54,701 nucleotides of DNA from Orenia marismortui DSM 5156 (GCF_000379025.1 NZ_KB900620.1:1-54701), one strand, 5' to 3'; positions 31,186 to 40,324 are shown, counted from the stretch's first letter. Translations and numbers: made by a program. Notes: generated by a model not told the origin, from the letters alone.

Positions 31186-33336
31186 TTATATCGACCTACT
31201 TTGCTTCCATAAATCATTAAACTCATTAAAGAGTTTATTAGCTGTCTCTGTTTCTTCTATAATTAACATTCTCTCAATATTCTTGCTCAAACCTGAATAT
31301 GTAAAATTAGCGCTACCTGTTATTACTATCTGATTATCAATCACTATTTCCTTCCTATGCATTTTAGCATAACGGCCATAGGATCTTCTATCATAAGCTC
31401 TTACCTCTACATTTTTATTATTTGAAAACCAACTTTTTAATTTGCCTTTCTTCTCCTTGTTTCTACCCTCATCTCTAGAACTAGAATCGATTATAATTCT
31501 TATCTTCTTATCTTCAGCTAATCTACTCAATTCATCCAAAATTCTTCCATTTGTAAAGTCATAAGCAGTAACACAAACCTCTTCTTTACATTTTGCTAAA
31601 GATTTAAGTATCTCTTCTTCCATCTTTTTAGATTTAGATAGAATTTTTATCTTCTCTTTATCATTAATAGCAGCTAACTCTTTAATTAATTCCCTTTCTT
31701 CTATGATCGATTGTTGTATAGATTCAAATTTTTCAAAATGAGAGTCTAATGACTTTTTCATCTTATTTATTTCATCAACAGGTACATCTTCTCTCTTATT
31801 AAATTTATCTTCTAATTTATCAACCTTTTGGTTGGCTTCTTTAATAACCTGATTATTATTATCCATCTCATTAATTAGTTCTTCAACAATTTCCAGATAA
31901 CCATTAAAATCATAATCATCAATCTTTTGATAAACCTCTTCATAATTATCTAAAATATTATTGTTCTGTTTTTCAATAATTCCAATTGTCTTGTCTAGAT
32001 TTTGATATTCATTAACTAGCTGCTTAATACATTCTTGTACTAATGATTGATTCATATCAATACTTTCTAACCTATCAAAAATTGTATCAACTATAACTTC
32101 AAATCCAGATAAATATTCAATTACCACCTCTATATCTGATGAAGCAAAAGCAAAATCACTTCTATATTTTGTTAAGTATTTCTTAGCATCAACCATACAA
32201 TTCTCTATATTCATTAGATATTTCCATATCTCTGTTCTTGCTTCAACTAAAATATCTCTATATCCATATACTGATTGGGCAATTTCATCCTTACTCATTA
32301 AATTTATATTTTCCCATTTCCTATTGATCAACTTTATATCTACAGATATATTATTATTAAAATCATTGATCTCTTTAGATATATATGACATATCCTCAAT
32401 TAAATTATTTATCTTGCTAAGCTCTTCTTCTTTAGGAGAAAGTACTCGTAACTTATCAGTATAAGTCTCACAATATTTCTTCTTTGCCTCTAACTTATTT
32501 AATAATGATAAGGTTCCTCTTGCAACAGATTGTAACATACCTTTGACTTGAGGAGTATCAAATAATTCAATATCAAAACGAACCAACATATTCAAAACCA
32601 TATTCTGAGGTAATCCCATAATTTCTGATAACTCATCTTTTGGCATAGCCATCATACTCTCTTCAGAAGCTATAACTTCTTCTATACTTTGCTCTAGAGG
32701 ATCTACAGTATCTTCTTCTCCATAATCACCTTTAATCTTTGCATCACTTATGCTATTATCCTTATCTTGAGATCTGTTAACTTTTAGAGTGAAAAATACA
32801 ACTGAAATAATTATAACCCCAAATATATACCAAATTATCGGTATATCTATTCCACTTTCTTCTTGAGAATCTTCTAATAACTTATTAGAAGATTCTTGCT
32901 TGGATTCTAAATCGCTTATATCATTATTCTCTTTTAATATCAGATAATAATGATTTCCTGTCTGATCTGTAATGTAAAAGGTTTTATAATTTAATAATGT
33001 ATCAGCAAAGGTACCCATAATCTCTTTTTCAGATAAATTGCTAGCTTTAATCTCTCTTCTTATACTCTCAATATTATCCTCAGAAGCAACTATTAGTGGG
33101 TAATGTTGTGTATCTTCGCTAAGGTTAATTGCATATAATTTATAATTCTTAATTTTCTTGTCTAAATTTTTAAAATTAACATATGTTAATCTATCAACAC
33201 TTTTCAAAGAATTAATCATACTATTAATATTATCTTGAGCACTAACATCATTTAATTGTAACAATAATATCAGAAGCAAAAATAAGATAATAGAATATAT
33301 ATTTAATTTATTCTTTCTTCTACCTCCCAATTCCAA
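31186..33336 (-). CDS. Secreted or membrane coiled-coil protein with C-terminal PLD domain
   Basis: The 716-residue frame (TTG start after GGGGGAGG; alternatives exist) has a signal or anchor segment (IYSIILFLLLILLLQL), an extracytoplasmic domain of about 130 residues (LTYVNFKNLDKKIKNYKLYA ...), a transmembrane helix near 170 (IIWYIFGVIIISVVFF), a long, probably cytoplasmic coiled-coil region (about 210-560), and a phospholipase-D-like domain with KMHRKEIVID and GSANFTYSG. One HKD motif is seen, so it would act as a dimer. PLD nucleases and lipases both occur in this fold. The same operon holds the PhnD-like protein. The architecture is unfamiliar to me. Confidence 0.75.
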   Translation of the reverse strand: MELGGRRKNKLNIYSIILFLLLILLLQLNDVSAQDNINSMINSLKSVDRLTYVNFKNLDKKIKNYKLYAINLSEDTQHYPLIVASEDNIESIRREIKASNLSEKEIMGTFADTLLNYKTFYITDQTGNHYYLILKENNDISDLESKQESSNKLLEDSQEESGIDIPIIWYIFGVIIISVVFFTLKVNRSQDKDNSISDAKIKGDYGEEDTVDPLEQSIEEVIASEESMMAMPKDELSEIMGLPQNMVLNMLVRFDIELFDTPQVKGMLQSVARGTLSLLNKLEAKKKYCETYTDKLRVLSPKEEELSKINNLIEDMSYISKEINDFNNNISVDIKLINRKWENINLMSKDEIAQSVYGYRDILVEARTEIWKYLMNIENCMVDAKKYLTKYRSDFAFASSDIEVVIEYLSGFEVIVDTIFDRLESIDMNQSLVQECIKQLVNEYQNLDKTIGIIEKQNNNILDNYEEVYQKIDDYDFNGYLEIVEELINEMDNNNQVIKEANQKVDKLEDKFNKREDVPVDEINKMKKSLDSHFEKFESIQQSIIEERELIKELAAINDKEKIKILSKSKKMEEEILKSLAKCKEEVCVTAYDFTNGRILDELSRLAEDKKIRIIIDSSSRDEGRNKEKKGKLKSWFSNNKNVEVRAYDRRSYGRYAKMHRKEIVIDNQIVITGSANFTYSGLSKNIERMLIIEETETANKLFNEFNDLWKQSRSI

Positions 33337-33667
33337 TATATTTCAGCCTCCCCCTCATTATATTTATTTGATAATAGCATCATATTTCTAAAATTTATTG
33401 TAATTTCAATATTTTCATTTTGCTATTTGTAAAAAATATACAACTAACTATGAATTAATAAACTTTGCTATTATTTTATTAATTAGATACATTATATGAA
33501 AATCCTTCTAAAAAACGCAAAGTTTGATTTTAATTTAGTACAAGATTAAATCTAAATTTAGCATAAATAAAAAAAGCATACCCTTTTACAGGTATGCTTA
33601 AGACTCAACTCTTTAGATTTTTATTAAATTTTTTCAATTAATCTATAACCTTATCTTTTTTAATATA
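33337..33667. other. Spacer upstream of the PLD gene
   Basis: No gene is seen. It contains the NADH oxidase terminator (33570-33600). The promoter of the PLD/PhnD-like operon should lie at about 33360-33560, but I cannot point to a convincing one. Confidence 0.4.
33570..33600 (-). terminator. Terminator of the NADH oxidase gene
   Basis: Minus-strand AAGCATACC-TGTAAAAG-GGTATGCTT followed by TTTTTATTTATG, about 70 bp after the stop codon. Confidence 0.8.
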
Positions 33668-34996
33668 TTATTTAGCATTCAACCCTGCCATATTCAATAG
33701 GTTCCAAGGCTTATTGAAATGAGGTTGGAAGAAGAAATCAACAAATGCTAATTCATCTACTGTCATTTTATTTTGAATTACTACTGACATAGTATTTATA
33801 GATTGGGTTAAGTCTGTTTCTGACATGATTTGAGCTCCTACAATTCTTCGTGAATCTGTTTCATAAACAACCTTTAATTTAGCCTCATCATATGTAGGCA
33901 TGAATTCTGGTCTATAATTATCTGTTACTGTTACTGTACTCACTTCTAAACCAGCTTCTTGAGCTGCTTCTTCTGTTAGTCCAGTAGCAGCTATATTATG
34001 TTGATAAATCTTGATTCCTGAAGTTCCTTGGGTTCCCATATATTTTGTAGTCTCTTGCTTCAAGTTTCTAGCTACTAAAGTCCCCATTCTAACTGCATTA
34101 GTAGCTAATGGTATATATCTATATTCTCCTGTAGGATTATATCTTACTGCACAACAATCACCTGCTGCAAGTACATCTTTGTTACTTGTTCGCATATAAT
34201 TATCAACTATAATTGATCCATCATCTAAGATATCGATCTGTCCTTTGAATAATTCTGTATTTGGCTTAAAACCGATACACATAATTACTAAATCAGCTTC
34301 ATATTCATTATGATCAGTAATTACCTTAGAAACTTTTCCATCTTTACCTGCAAATTTATTGACCCTCTCACCTAAGGCCAAAGTGACATCATGCTTTTTA
34401 AATTCTTCTTCAGCAACAGCTGTATACTCTTGGTCTAAATATTTACTTAAAATTCGATCCTCCATGTCTATTAACGTTACATTCTTTCCGTTCCTTTCAA
34501 AGGATTCAACAAGCTCAACTCCTATATAACCAGCTCCTACCACAACTACATTTTGAGTATCTTGAGCCTTTTCAATAATATCATTAGCATGATAAAAGTT
34601 CTTAGATAAGACTATATTCTCTAAATCTATACCTTCTAAATTAGGTATGATTGGCCAAGAACCTGTTGTAATAATTAATTTATCAAAATTATCTTCAAAC
34701 TCTTCTTTAGTATCTAGATTACGGACCTTTAACTTTTTATTATCTATATCTACATCTAAAACATCATGTCCCATCTTTGTTCTAACGCCTAATTTAGCTA
34801 ATTCTTCAGGAGAAGAATAAAATAACCCTTCTACATCTTTAACTACTCCACCAACATAAAGCGCTATTCCACAAGAAAGAAAAGATATATTATCATTTCT
34901 TTCATAAACAGTTATCTCTGCTTCTGGATATAACTTAGCTGCATTTACAATTGCAGCAGTTCCTGCATGGGTACAACCTATAACAGCTATCTTCAT
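33668..34996 (-). CDS. nox: NADH oxidase (water-forming type) / CoA-disulfide reductase family
   Basis: The 442-residue FAD-dependent pyridine nucleotide-disulfide oxidoreductase starts MKIAVIGCTHAGTAAI with a redox Cys42 in SFLSCGIALYVGG, an NAD-binding VVVVGAGYIGVELVESF, and AAGDCC for FAD binding. It closely follows the pattern of NADH oxidases that reduce O2 to water through the cysteine-sulfenic acid (GCTHAG, FLSCGIALY). In an anaerobe it would remove oxygen. CoA-disulfide reductase is the main alternative. The start is chosen at 34996 because AAAGGGGTG lies 6 nt upstream. The promoter carries a Fur/PerR-like box, in line with oxygen response. Confidence 0.92.
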   Translation of the reverse strand: MKIAVIGCTHAGTAAIVNAAKLYPEAEITVYERNDNISFLSCGIALYVGGVVKDVEGLFYSSPEELAKLGVRTKMGHDVLDVDIDNKKLKVRNLDTKEEFEDNFDKLIITTGSWPIIPNLEGIDLENIVLSKNFYHANDIIEKAQDTQNVVVVGAGYIGVELVESFERNGKNVTLIDMEDRILSKYLDQEYTAVAEEEFKKHDVTLALGERVNKFAGKDGKVSKVITDHNEYEADLVIMCIGFKPNTELFKGQIDILDDGSIIVDNYMRTSNKDVLAAGDCCAVRYNPTGEYRYIPLATNAVRMGTLVARNLKQETTKYMGTQGTSGIKIYQHNIAATGLTEEAAQEAGLEVSTVTVTDNYRPEFMPTYDEAKLKVVYETDSRRIVGAQIMSETDLTQSINTMSVVIQNKMTVDELAFVDFFFQPHFNKPWNLLNMAGLNAK

Positions 34997-35017
34997 TAGC
35001 AACACCCCTTTAAATAG

Positions 35018-35066
35018 TAATAATGATTACTACTATTATTATATAATATGTAATTAATTTTTTCAA
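35018..35066 (-). promoter_or_regulatory. nox promoter with Fur/PerR-like operator
   Basis: TTGAAA (35061-35066) and TATAAT (35038-35043) with a 17-nt spacer on the minus strand. Directly downstream, over the start point, lies TAATAAT-G-ATTACTA (35018-35032), a 7-1-7 inverted repeat related to the one upstream of gnd. Repression by a PerR-type metal and peroxide sensor is the simplest reading. Confidence 0.65.
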
Positions 35067-35265
35067 TTAAAGTTAATATTAATAAAATGATGGTTTCTAT
35101 ACTATTTATATCCACTATTTTATTAATCATCAAATAATTTATAAAATAAAAAATATTCTCTTATAGTGTGTCCTTGTAAAATTTATTTATTAAATTAATA
35201 ATTTTTTGGACATTTAGAAGTTATTATGTGCAATTAAAGTTAATTATATTTTTAGACTGTTTTAA

Positions 35266-35406
35266 AAAAGGCATATTAATGATTTATTAAAAAATGATGA
35301 AAATATAGGTATAGGTGCAACTAATCTTGATACAATTATAAAGACTGAAGATATCTTTACTAGAGGAAAAATTGAGAATTATTTCGAGATTAAGGTGACA
35401 ATGTAA
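35266..35406 (+). pseudogene. C-terminal fragment of an unrecognised gene
   Basis: Forty-six open codons on the plus strand read NDLLKNDENIGIGATNLDTI, then IKTEDIFTRGKIENYFEI, ending KVTM. There is no start codon and a TAA lies just upstream. The coding-like composition and the terminator immediately behind (35419-35449) suggest the tail of a former plus-strand gene. Family unknown. Confidence 0.35.
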
Positions 35407-35418
35407 AACAGAATATAA

Positions 35419-35449
35419 AAAGATTCTTTAAATATTTAAAGAATCTTTT
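35419..35449. terminator. Terminator, both strands
   Basis: AAAGATTCTTTAAATATTTAAAGAATCTTT is a near-perfect palindrome with T-rich ends. On the minus strand it serves the lipoprotein gene ending at 35505; on the plus strand it follows the gene fragment. Confidence 0.75.
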
Positions 35450-35504
35450 TATAGTTTGGATTTTAATAATTACTCTATTAATTATTACTTTGTAAAGTTA
35501 ATTA

Positions 35505-36806
35505 TTAAAATTTACTTCTCAAGTTTTCTTCTAATTCTGTTGTAAACCAATCTGGATTGATTCCATAAACTTCTTTACCTGCTCTTGCATAATCAACTTG
35601 GTCAAAAGTTCCTTCTGTATTCTTAAATGCAACAAAGCCTATGCCTTTTGCAAAATAACTATATCTAATATCTCCACTTGGCATAGTTAATTTTAAAACC
35701 ATTATCTCCTTCTCATTAATACTATTATCATTTGGAAGTGTATCAATAATCTCTTCAAAGTTATATATCCAATCATCACCATATACATCTGCTGTATACT
35801 CTTTATTTCTTTCCATTAAAGCAGGCATTACTACATCATTAGGATTATGTATCTCACTTTCCTCAAAAGCTCCATTTCCATCTTCATCATCTTTATACTT
35901 CCATAGATATTTAGAATTATCTTTGTAATAGAAATAATCTACCCTATTTAATATAAGATCATCTGCTGAAACAGGAGTATCCACTGTATATTTAAAACTA
36001 GCTTCAATAAATATTGGCTTATTTAATTCAACACTATAGTCTACTTTTCCCAATATTAATTCCTTTCCAAGAACTTGAGCTATATTGCTAGTTGAAGGTA
36101 AAAATAACATTGAATTAATTGAATTTACATCACTTGTATATGTTATAGCATCAGGATCTTCTATACTACTTGTTTCAACATTATTTAAACTCTTTACATT
36201 CTCTGAAATTGCTCTTTGAGCAACTTCATCTATACTAATCTCTCCTAAGTCAACTCGTTGATTTGATGCTGTTATTTTAACAGTATCTTCATTATTATCT
36301 TTTAATATTCCTATATATTGACCTGCTGAATTCATAAATATAATTACATATGGAGCATCAGGTACTGTAAGCAACTCAAAATTACCATTAGAATCTGTAT
36401 CTGTTGAATATACATTTCCCAACTCATCTACAGCCATTATACTCACATCAGTCGCTGTAGTTAAAACACCTGTACTCATAGCCATATTATTTGAGTTTAG
36501 TTTACTACTCATATTCACATTACCACTAAAGATTGTTGCACCATAAATAACATTAGCTTTATATTCTAATTTATTATATAAAAAACTAACTTCAGTTTCC
36601 TGAGCTTCAGGTAAAGGTTTTGGGGTGAAGTCGGTAATTTCAATCTTACTTCCATCATTAAACTCTGCTTCTAATGTCTCCGCATCAATAACCTTTAAAT
36701 TGGATAATATAAGTTTCTCACTTATATTAGAACTATCATCACTACACCCAACTAATATTATTCCTAATATCAAAATCACTATAAAAATTAAACTATCTCT
36801 TTTCAT
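35505..36806 (-). CDS. Lipoprotein with a carboxypeptidase-regulatory-like domain
   Basis: The 433-residue protein has a signal peptide with lipobox LVGC (Cys21), an Asn/Ser-rich extension, a short beta domain (KVIDAETLEAEFNDGSKIEI), and a carboxypeptidase-regulatory/SdrD-like fold (AVDELGNVYSTDTDSNGNFE) near residues 120-170. A large C-terminal part (TPVSADDLILNRVDYFYYKD, then DDEDGNGAFEESE) follows. I do not recognise the whole protein. It should be anchored outside the cytoplasmic membrane or in the outer membrane. Single gene with its own ribosome binding site (AGGAGG) and terminator. Confidence 0.7.
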   Translation of the reverse strand: MKRDSLIFIVILILGIILVGCSDDSSNISEKLILSNLKVIDAETLEAEFNDGSKIEITDFTPKPLPEAQETEVSFLYNKLEYKANVIYGATIFSGNVNMSSKLNSNNMAMSTGVLTTATDVSIMAVDELGNVYSTDTDSNGNFELLTVPDAPYVIIFMNSAGQYIGILKDNNEDTVKITASNQRVDLGEISIDEVAQRAISENVKSLNNVETSSIEDPDAITYTSDVNSINSMLFLPSTSNIAQVLGKELILGKVDYSVELNKPIFIEASFKYTVDTPVSADDLILNRVDYFYYKDNSKYLWKYKDDEDGNGAFEESEIHNPNDVVMPALMERNKEYTADVYGDDWIYNFEEIIDTLPNDNSINEKEIMVLKLTMPSGDIRYSYFAKGIGFVAFKNTEGTFDQVDYARAGKEVYGINPDWFTTELEENLRSKF

Positions 36807-36991
36807 ATTTGCTATATACCTCCTGGATTTTTATAATTTAAATCATTAATTATAATTTTCTATATTATTATAAAAACCCCTTGTGAAATATTGATTATTT
36901 CCCCTTTAAATATTATTTTTCATTAGAATATATAATTAATTTTTTTATATTCATAGCAAGTATATATCATCTCTATACTAATAATTCTGAC

Positions 36992-37020
36992 AAAAAAAGA
37001 TACTCAATTTTGAGCATCCT
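36992..37020 (-). terminator. Terminator of the DUF421 operon
   Basis: Minus-strand GATGCTCA-AAAT-TGAGTATC followed by TTTTTTTG, about 90 bp after the stop codon at 37107. Confidence 0.8.
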
Positions 37021-37106
37021 CTTATTATTGCTCTATTAAATTATAATTGATGAGTTATCAATAAGATAGATTAAGTATATTTTTATTTAAATTTCTTGTA
37101 ATATTA

Positions 37107-37784
37107 CTAACCCTTATTTTTGGATATCAATAAATTCCCCAAGGTATCCAGTTCAGCTAAATTAACTTCATTTTCATAATTAATAATTCCTTGCTTATTT
37201 AACTCCCCCATTAGCCATTCCTTAGTTAATTTAACATGTTGAAGGTTTCTCTCTATAATTGCCCCATCAATTATTAGTGGGACTGTTAAGCCTTCATATT
37301 GGGTACTAATATTTAGATCACTAGGCTGTAGTGGTCTTTTCTGTGATTTTGGTATAACAGATAGTTGACCCTGAGGTTCTAATATAGCATACTCTACATC
37401 GGAAACCTTATCATACCCCTTCTGTCTCAATAATCCCTTCATTTGATTTAAACTTAAATCCATGTTTTTTAGAGCATACATATCAAGTTGTCCATCTTTA
37501 ACTAATACTGTTGGTTTATGTTCCAAAATTGGAGTTAGTCTATCAATAAGTGTCAATTTGCTAGTTAAGATGATTAAGAAGGTAAGTACTCCAGTTCCAA
37601 ATAATGCTTTAGTAGTAATTTTAGTAACTAAAGGTTCAGCAGCAACAGTTGTTAAAACTATAACTCCTGCCATTTCATAGGCAGTCATTTGAGCAATAGC
37701 TTTTTTAGAAAGCATTCTAGTACCAAAATAGGTAAAGAAATAAACTAATATAACTCTAATTAAATATGAAAGAAAATCTGTCAA
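37107..37784 (-). CDS. DUF421 (YetF-like) membrane protein
   Basis: The 225-residue product has three N-terminal membrane segments (LIRVILVYFFTYFGTRML, AYEMAGVIVLTTVAAEPL, VLTFLIILTSKL) and a soluble DUF421 domain with VLVKDGQ, RQKGYDKVSDVEYAILEPQG and SVIPKSQKRPLQPSDL. Family members such as Bacillus YetF are spore or cell membrane proteins of poorly known role. It is the third gene of a DUF421-DUF4363-DUF421 operon; the DUF4363 gene ends 13 bp upstream. It is a distant paralogue of the first DUF421 gene. Confidence 0.9.
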   Translation of the reverse strand: MTDFLSYLIRVILVYFFTYFGTRMLSKKAIAQMTAYEMAGVIVLTTVAAEPLVTKITTKALFGTGVLTFLIILTSKLTLIDRLTPILEHKPTVLVKDGQLDMYALKNMDLSLNQMKGLLRQKGYDKVSDVEYAILEPQGQLSVIPKSQKRPLQPSDLNISTQYEGLTVPLIIDGAIIERNLQHVKLTKEWLMGELNKQGIINYENEVNLAELDTLGNLLISKNKG

Positions 37785-37797
37785 TTATATCACCCCT

Positions 37798-38169
37798 TTA
37801 AGGTCCTGGAAAAACATTGGTTATGTTTTTAGATATTTCTTTTAAGAGACCTAAGTATTCAAGAGAGTCATCTTCTTTGTGTTTAACTAAAGTTTTAAGG
37901 TGGCCTAATGCTCTTTCAAATTCATAAACTTCTGCTGACCCATTACTAATTTGAATTGCTAATCTATTATCATGCCAATCTTTTTTTAACTTATTAAGAT
38001 TTTCATTAGTTAAATCCCAATCTTCAGCTGTGATAGATTCTTCAATATTATTTAAATTATCAATTAAAAGTTTACCTGGCAAAGATAACTGTAATATACC
38101 CCATAAAACTACAAGAGCAATAACCCAACAAAGCATGATAATATAACGGGTACTTAAACGATCAAACAT
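37798..38169 (-). CDS. DUF4363 family protein
   Basis: The 123-residue product has one N-terminal membrane helix (YIIMLCWVIALVVLWGILQL) and a helical extracytoplasmic domain (WDLTNENLNKLKKDWHDNRL, VYEFERALGHLKTLVKHKED), the form of DUF4363 proteins, which are often encoded beside DUF421 genes. Function is unknown. It sits between the two DUF421 genes (13 and 28 bp spacing), so the three are surely cotranscribed and may form one membrane complex. Confidence 0.85.
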   Translation of the reverse strand: MFDRLSTRYIIMLCWVIALVVLWGILQLSLPGKLLIDNLNNIEESITAEDWDLTNENLNKLKKDWHDNRLAIQISNGSAEVYEFERALGHLKTLVKHKEDDSLEYLGLLKEISKNITNVFPGP

Positions 38170-38197
38170 CCTTTTACCTCCTAAGAAATTTTTATAT

Positions 38198-38908
38198 TTA
38201 CTCTAGTCCATATTCACCTTCTGTTTCCTCTTTATGTTGCTTTAGAGAGACATAGAGATTACCTGATGTATCTAAACCTGCATAAAAAATTCTTTGAATA
38301 TCATCAATACCTTTATTTGAAAGCTCTCTAATCAGCCATTTTCTATCTAATTTTGCATCACCTAAATTTTCATTCATTATTTTCCCATCAATTATAAGAT
38401 CTTTAGTCAATCCTTTATATAAAGTCGATAGATTTAAATCTTGTGGTGTAACAGGCTGTTTTTGTGATTTTGCTTGAACTGAAACTTTACCATCAATCTC
38501 TACTATAGCAAATTCAACATCACCTATATCAAAGATATTCTTCTTTCTTAATTGCATCATTAAATCATTAATAGTATAACGAGTTTTCTTCATATTCTCT
38601 TCAACTATTTTTCCATTTTTGACTAACACTACTGGCTCGGAATTAAAGTATTTTCTAATTAAATAACTTTTCAAATGCAAATAATCAGTTAAAAGAACTA
38701 ACAAAGCTAAAATAATCAAGACAATAGAAGCTGATAAACTAGTAGGCTTTGACCCCATAGCTATAGAACCAGTAATTGTTCCTACAGTGATACCAACTGC
38801 AAAATCAAAAAATGTCATCTGAGCAATTATCTTTCTCCCTATTACTCTACTTAAGAAGAGTAATAAGAAATAGGCTATTATAGTTTTGATAATTAGATTT
38901 AGAATCAT
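38198..38908 (-). CDS. DUF421 (YetF-like) membrane protein, first of the operon
   Basis: The 236-residue product has N-terminal membrane segments (LIIKTIIAYFLLLFLSRVIG, DFAVGITVGTITGSIAMG, IVLIILALLVLLTDYL) followed by the DUF421 domain (EPVVLVKNGKIVEENMKKTR, NIFDIGDVEFAIVEIDGKVS, VQAKSQKQPVTPQDLNLSTL). It has the same layout as the downstream DUF421 gene, but the copies have diverged considerably. First gene of the operon, starting after an AGAGGGAG-type site. Confidence 0.9.
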   Translation of the reverse strand: MILNLIIKTIIAYFLLLFLSRVIGRKIIAQMTFFDFAVGITVGTITGSIAMGSKPTSLSASIVLIILALLVLLTDYLHLKSYLIRKYFNSEPVVLVKNGKIVEENMKKTRYTINDLMMQLRKKNIFDIGDVEFAIVEIDGKVSVQAKSQKQPVTPQDLNLSTLYKGLTKDLIIDGKIMNENLGDAKLDRKWLIRELSNKGIDDIQRIFYAGLDTSGNLYVSLKQHKEETEGEYGLE

Positions 38909-39304
38909 ATTATTTAACTCCCTCTGTTATAGAACAATAATATATATCAACTGATCAATAGTATTATTTCTGATATTTAATATATTATTCCTATAGTAGA
39001 ATGTACAGACTATTTAAAAATTATATATCAACACTTTAGAAGTTTGACAATACCTTCTTATTCTCTTGTAGAAAAGGTAAAAATAAATCCTAAAGAGTAA
39101 ACTAACTTTGTCTTACCCTTTATAAAATAAAAAACATACCCCATTATCTGGAGTATGTTTCTAAGTTTTTTCTATGAAATTTTAGTCTACCATTCGTCGC
39201 CCAACCACCGACAAAAAATATACAATTATTCAACACTAATTATAAGTAATATTAATTTATTTTTTGAATTTAAATATCCATTATCCATTCTCAATTGATT
39301 TTAT
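38909..39304. other. Spacer upstream of the DUF421 operon
   Basis: No gene is supported. It contains the tRNA-Leu terminator near 39126-39165. AT-rich sequence at 38930-39060 must hold the DUF421 operon promoter, not clearly identifiable. A short GC-richer word around 39190-39215 has no recognisable origin. Confidence 0.4.
39126..39165 (-). terminator. Terminator downstream of tRNA-Leu(GAG)
   Basis: Minus-strand AAACATACTCC-AGATAAT-GGGGTATGTTT followed by TTTATTTT, about 140 bp after the tRNA. Confidence 0.7.
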
Positions 39305-39391
39305 TGGTGCCGAGAGTGGGATTTGAACCCACACGGTCAATAGACCATAGCGCCCTCAACACTACGCGTCTGCCAATTCCGCCACCTCGGC
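39305..39391 (-). tRNA. tRNA-Leu (GAG)
   Basis: The 87-nt class II tRNA has acceptor GCCGAGG, anticodon GAG in TGTTGAGGG, a long variable arm, T arm GTGGGTTCAAATCCCAC and encoded CCA. Confidence 0.96.
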
Positions 39392-39427
39392 TTTTCTTAT
39401 ATAATTATAACATACAAAGTATAAAAG

Positions 39428-39510
39428 TCAATAGTACTCTAGGAGATAGGGGATAGGTAATAAGATTTAAGGTATTGATCTTCCTAGCGCCTATCATCTA
39501 ATACCCATAG
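39428..39510. repeat. TAGGAGATAGG-type palindromic repeat
   Basis: An imperfect palindrome with CTAGGAGATAGGGGATAGG on one side and CCTAGCGCCTATCATC on the other, around AAGATTTAAGG. Related to 28638-28722, but without the TGCGACA ends. Confidence 0.5.
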
Positions 39511-39514
39511 CCTA

Positions 39515-40195
39515 TTAAACTACTAATTCACCAGGAAAGACCAATTGAATACTATTAGCATCAAAATAGAAGTTTTCTATACCTATTGGCATCTTATCAA
39601 TTAAAATCATTCTTTGACTTCTTATAATAGGATCATCCTCTTTTAACCCTAATTCATTTGCCATCATTGGATTAAATCTTTCTACTTGTAATACATTACT
39701 TCTGAACTTAAAACCATCAACGCCTTTATTACCGAATAATTCATATAAAGAATTTAAATCAGCAATTCTTTCCTGATTGATATCAGGACTTAAGTAAGTG
39801 ATAATTTCCTGTACACTATATGGATGGCTATCTAATAATTTTTTCTGAACAATCTTATATAACTCTTCTTCGGGATTAGTCTTTACTAATTCTTTACTCT
39901 CTAGATTTGATATCCTTTGCAAACTAACCTCACTAACATTAACCTCACCATCTTCTCTTAATAAACGTACTGTTGCCTTTTGTAAGTTATTACCCTTTAC
40001 TGCCAAACGTTCCTCCATATTGCGAGCATACTTCTCTCTTAACTCCATCAAAGAAATATTAGCTTCTGATAATATCGTTCTAACATATCTAGGGGTAGTT
40101 TCTACATTTTTAGCTATATCACTGATTTTAAGAAAGGGATCATGCCTAGCAAAATTAATAATCTGTTCTTTTTTCGTTAATTCTTCCATCTTCAT
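39515..40195 (-). CDS. HTH regulator with UTRA-like domain, downstream of a dppA gene
   Basis: The start is placed at the ATG at 40193-40195 (AAAGGAGTG 6 nt upstream), giving 226 residues. The N-terminal helix-turn-helix reads DPFLKISDIAKNVETTPRYV, RTILSEANISL. The C-terminal half (DPIIRSQRMILIDKMPIGIE) resembles the ligand-binding UTRA domain of GntR/HutC regulators. It is a clear paralogue of the regulator at 46156-46842. It follows the oligopeptide-binding gene at 40325-41989 and probably controls peptide-transport genes. Confidence 0.75.
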   Translation of the reverse strand: MKMEELTKKEQIINFARHDPFLKISDIAKNVETTPRYVRTILSEANISLMELREKYARNMEERLAVKGNNLQKATVRLLREDGEVNVSEVSLQRISNLESKELVKTNPEEELYKIVQKKLLDSHPYSVQEIITYLSPDINQERIADLNSLYELFGNKGVDGFKFRSNVLQVERFNPMMANELGLKEDDPIIRSQRMILIDKMPIGIENFYFDANSIQLVFPGELVV

Positions 40196-40284
40196 TCTTT
40201 TCACTCCTTTTATCATACTGCTTATCTACAATGTATTATCCCTAACTTATGCCATTTTATACATTGATTTTAGAGCAAAAAGAA

Positions 40285-40317
40285 AAAAGCAGCCAGATTA
40301 AATCTGACTACTTTTTA
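40285..40317 (-). terminator. Terminator of the binding-protein gene at 40325
   Basis: Minus-strand AGTAGTCAGATT-TA-ATCTGGCTGCT followed by TTTTTTC, just after the stop codon. Confidence 0.7.
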
Positions 40318-40324
40318 ATATATA

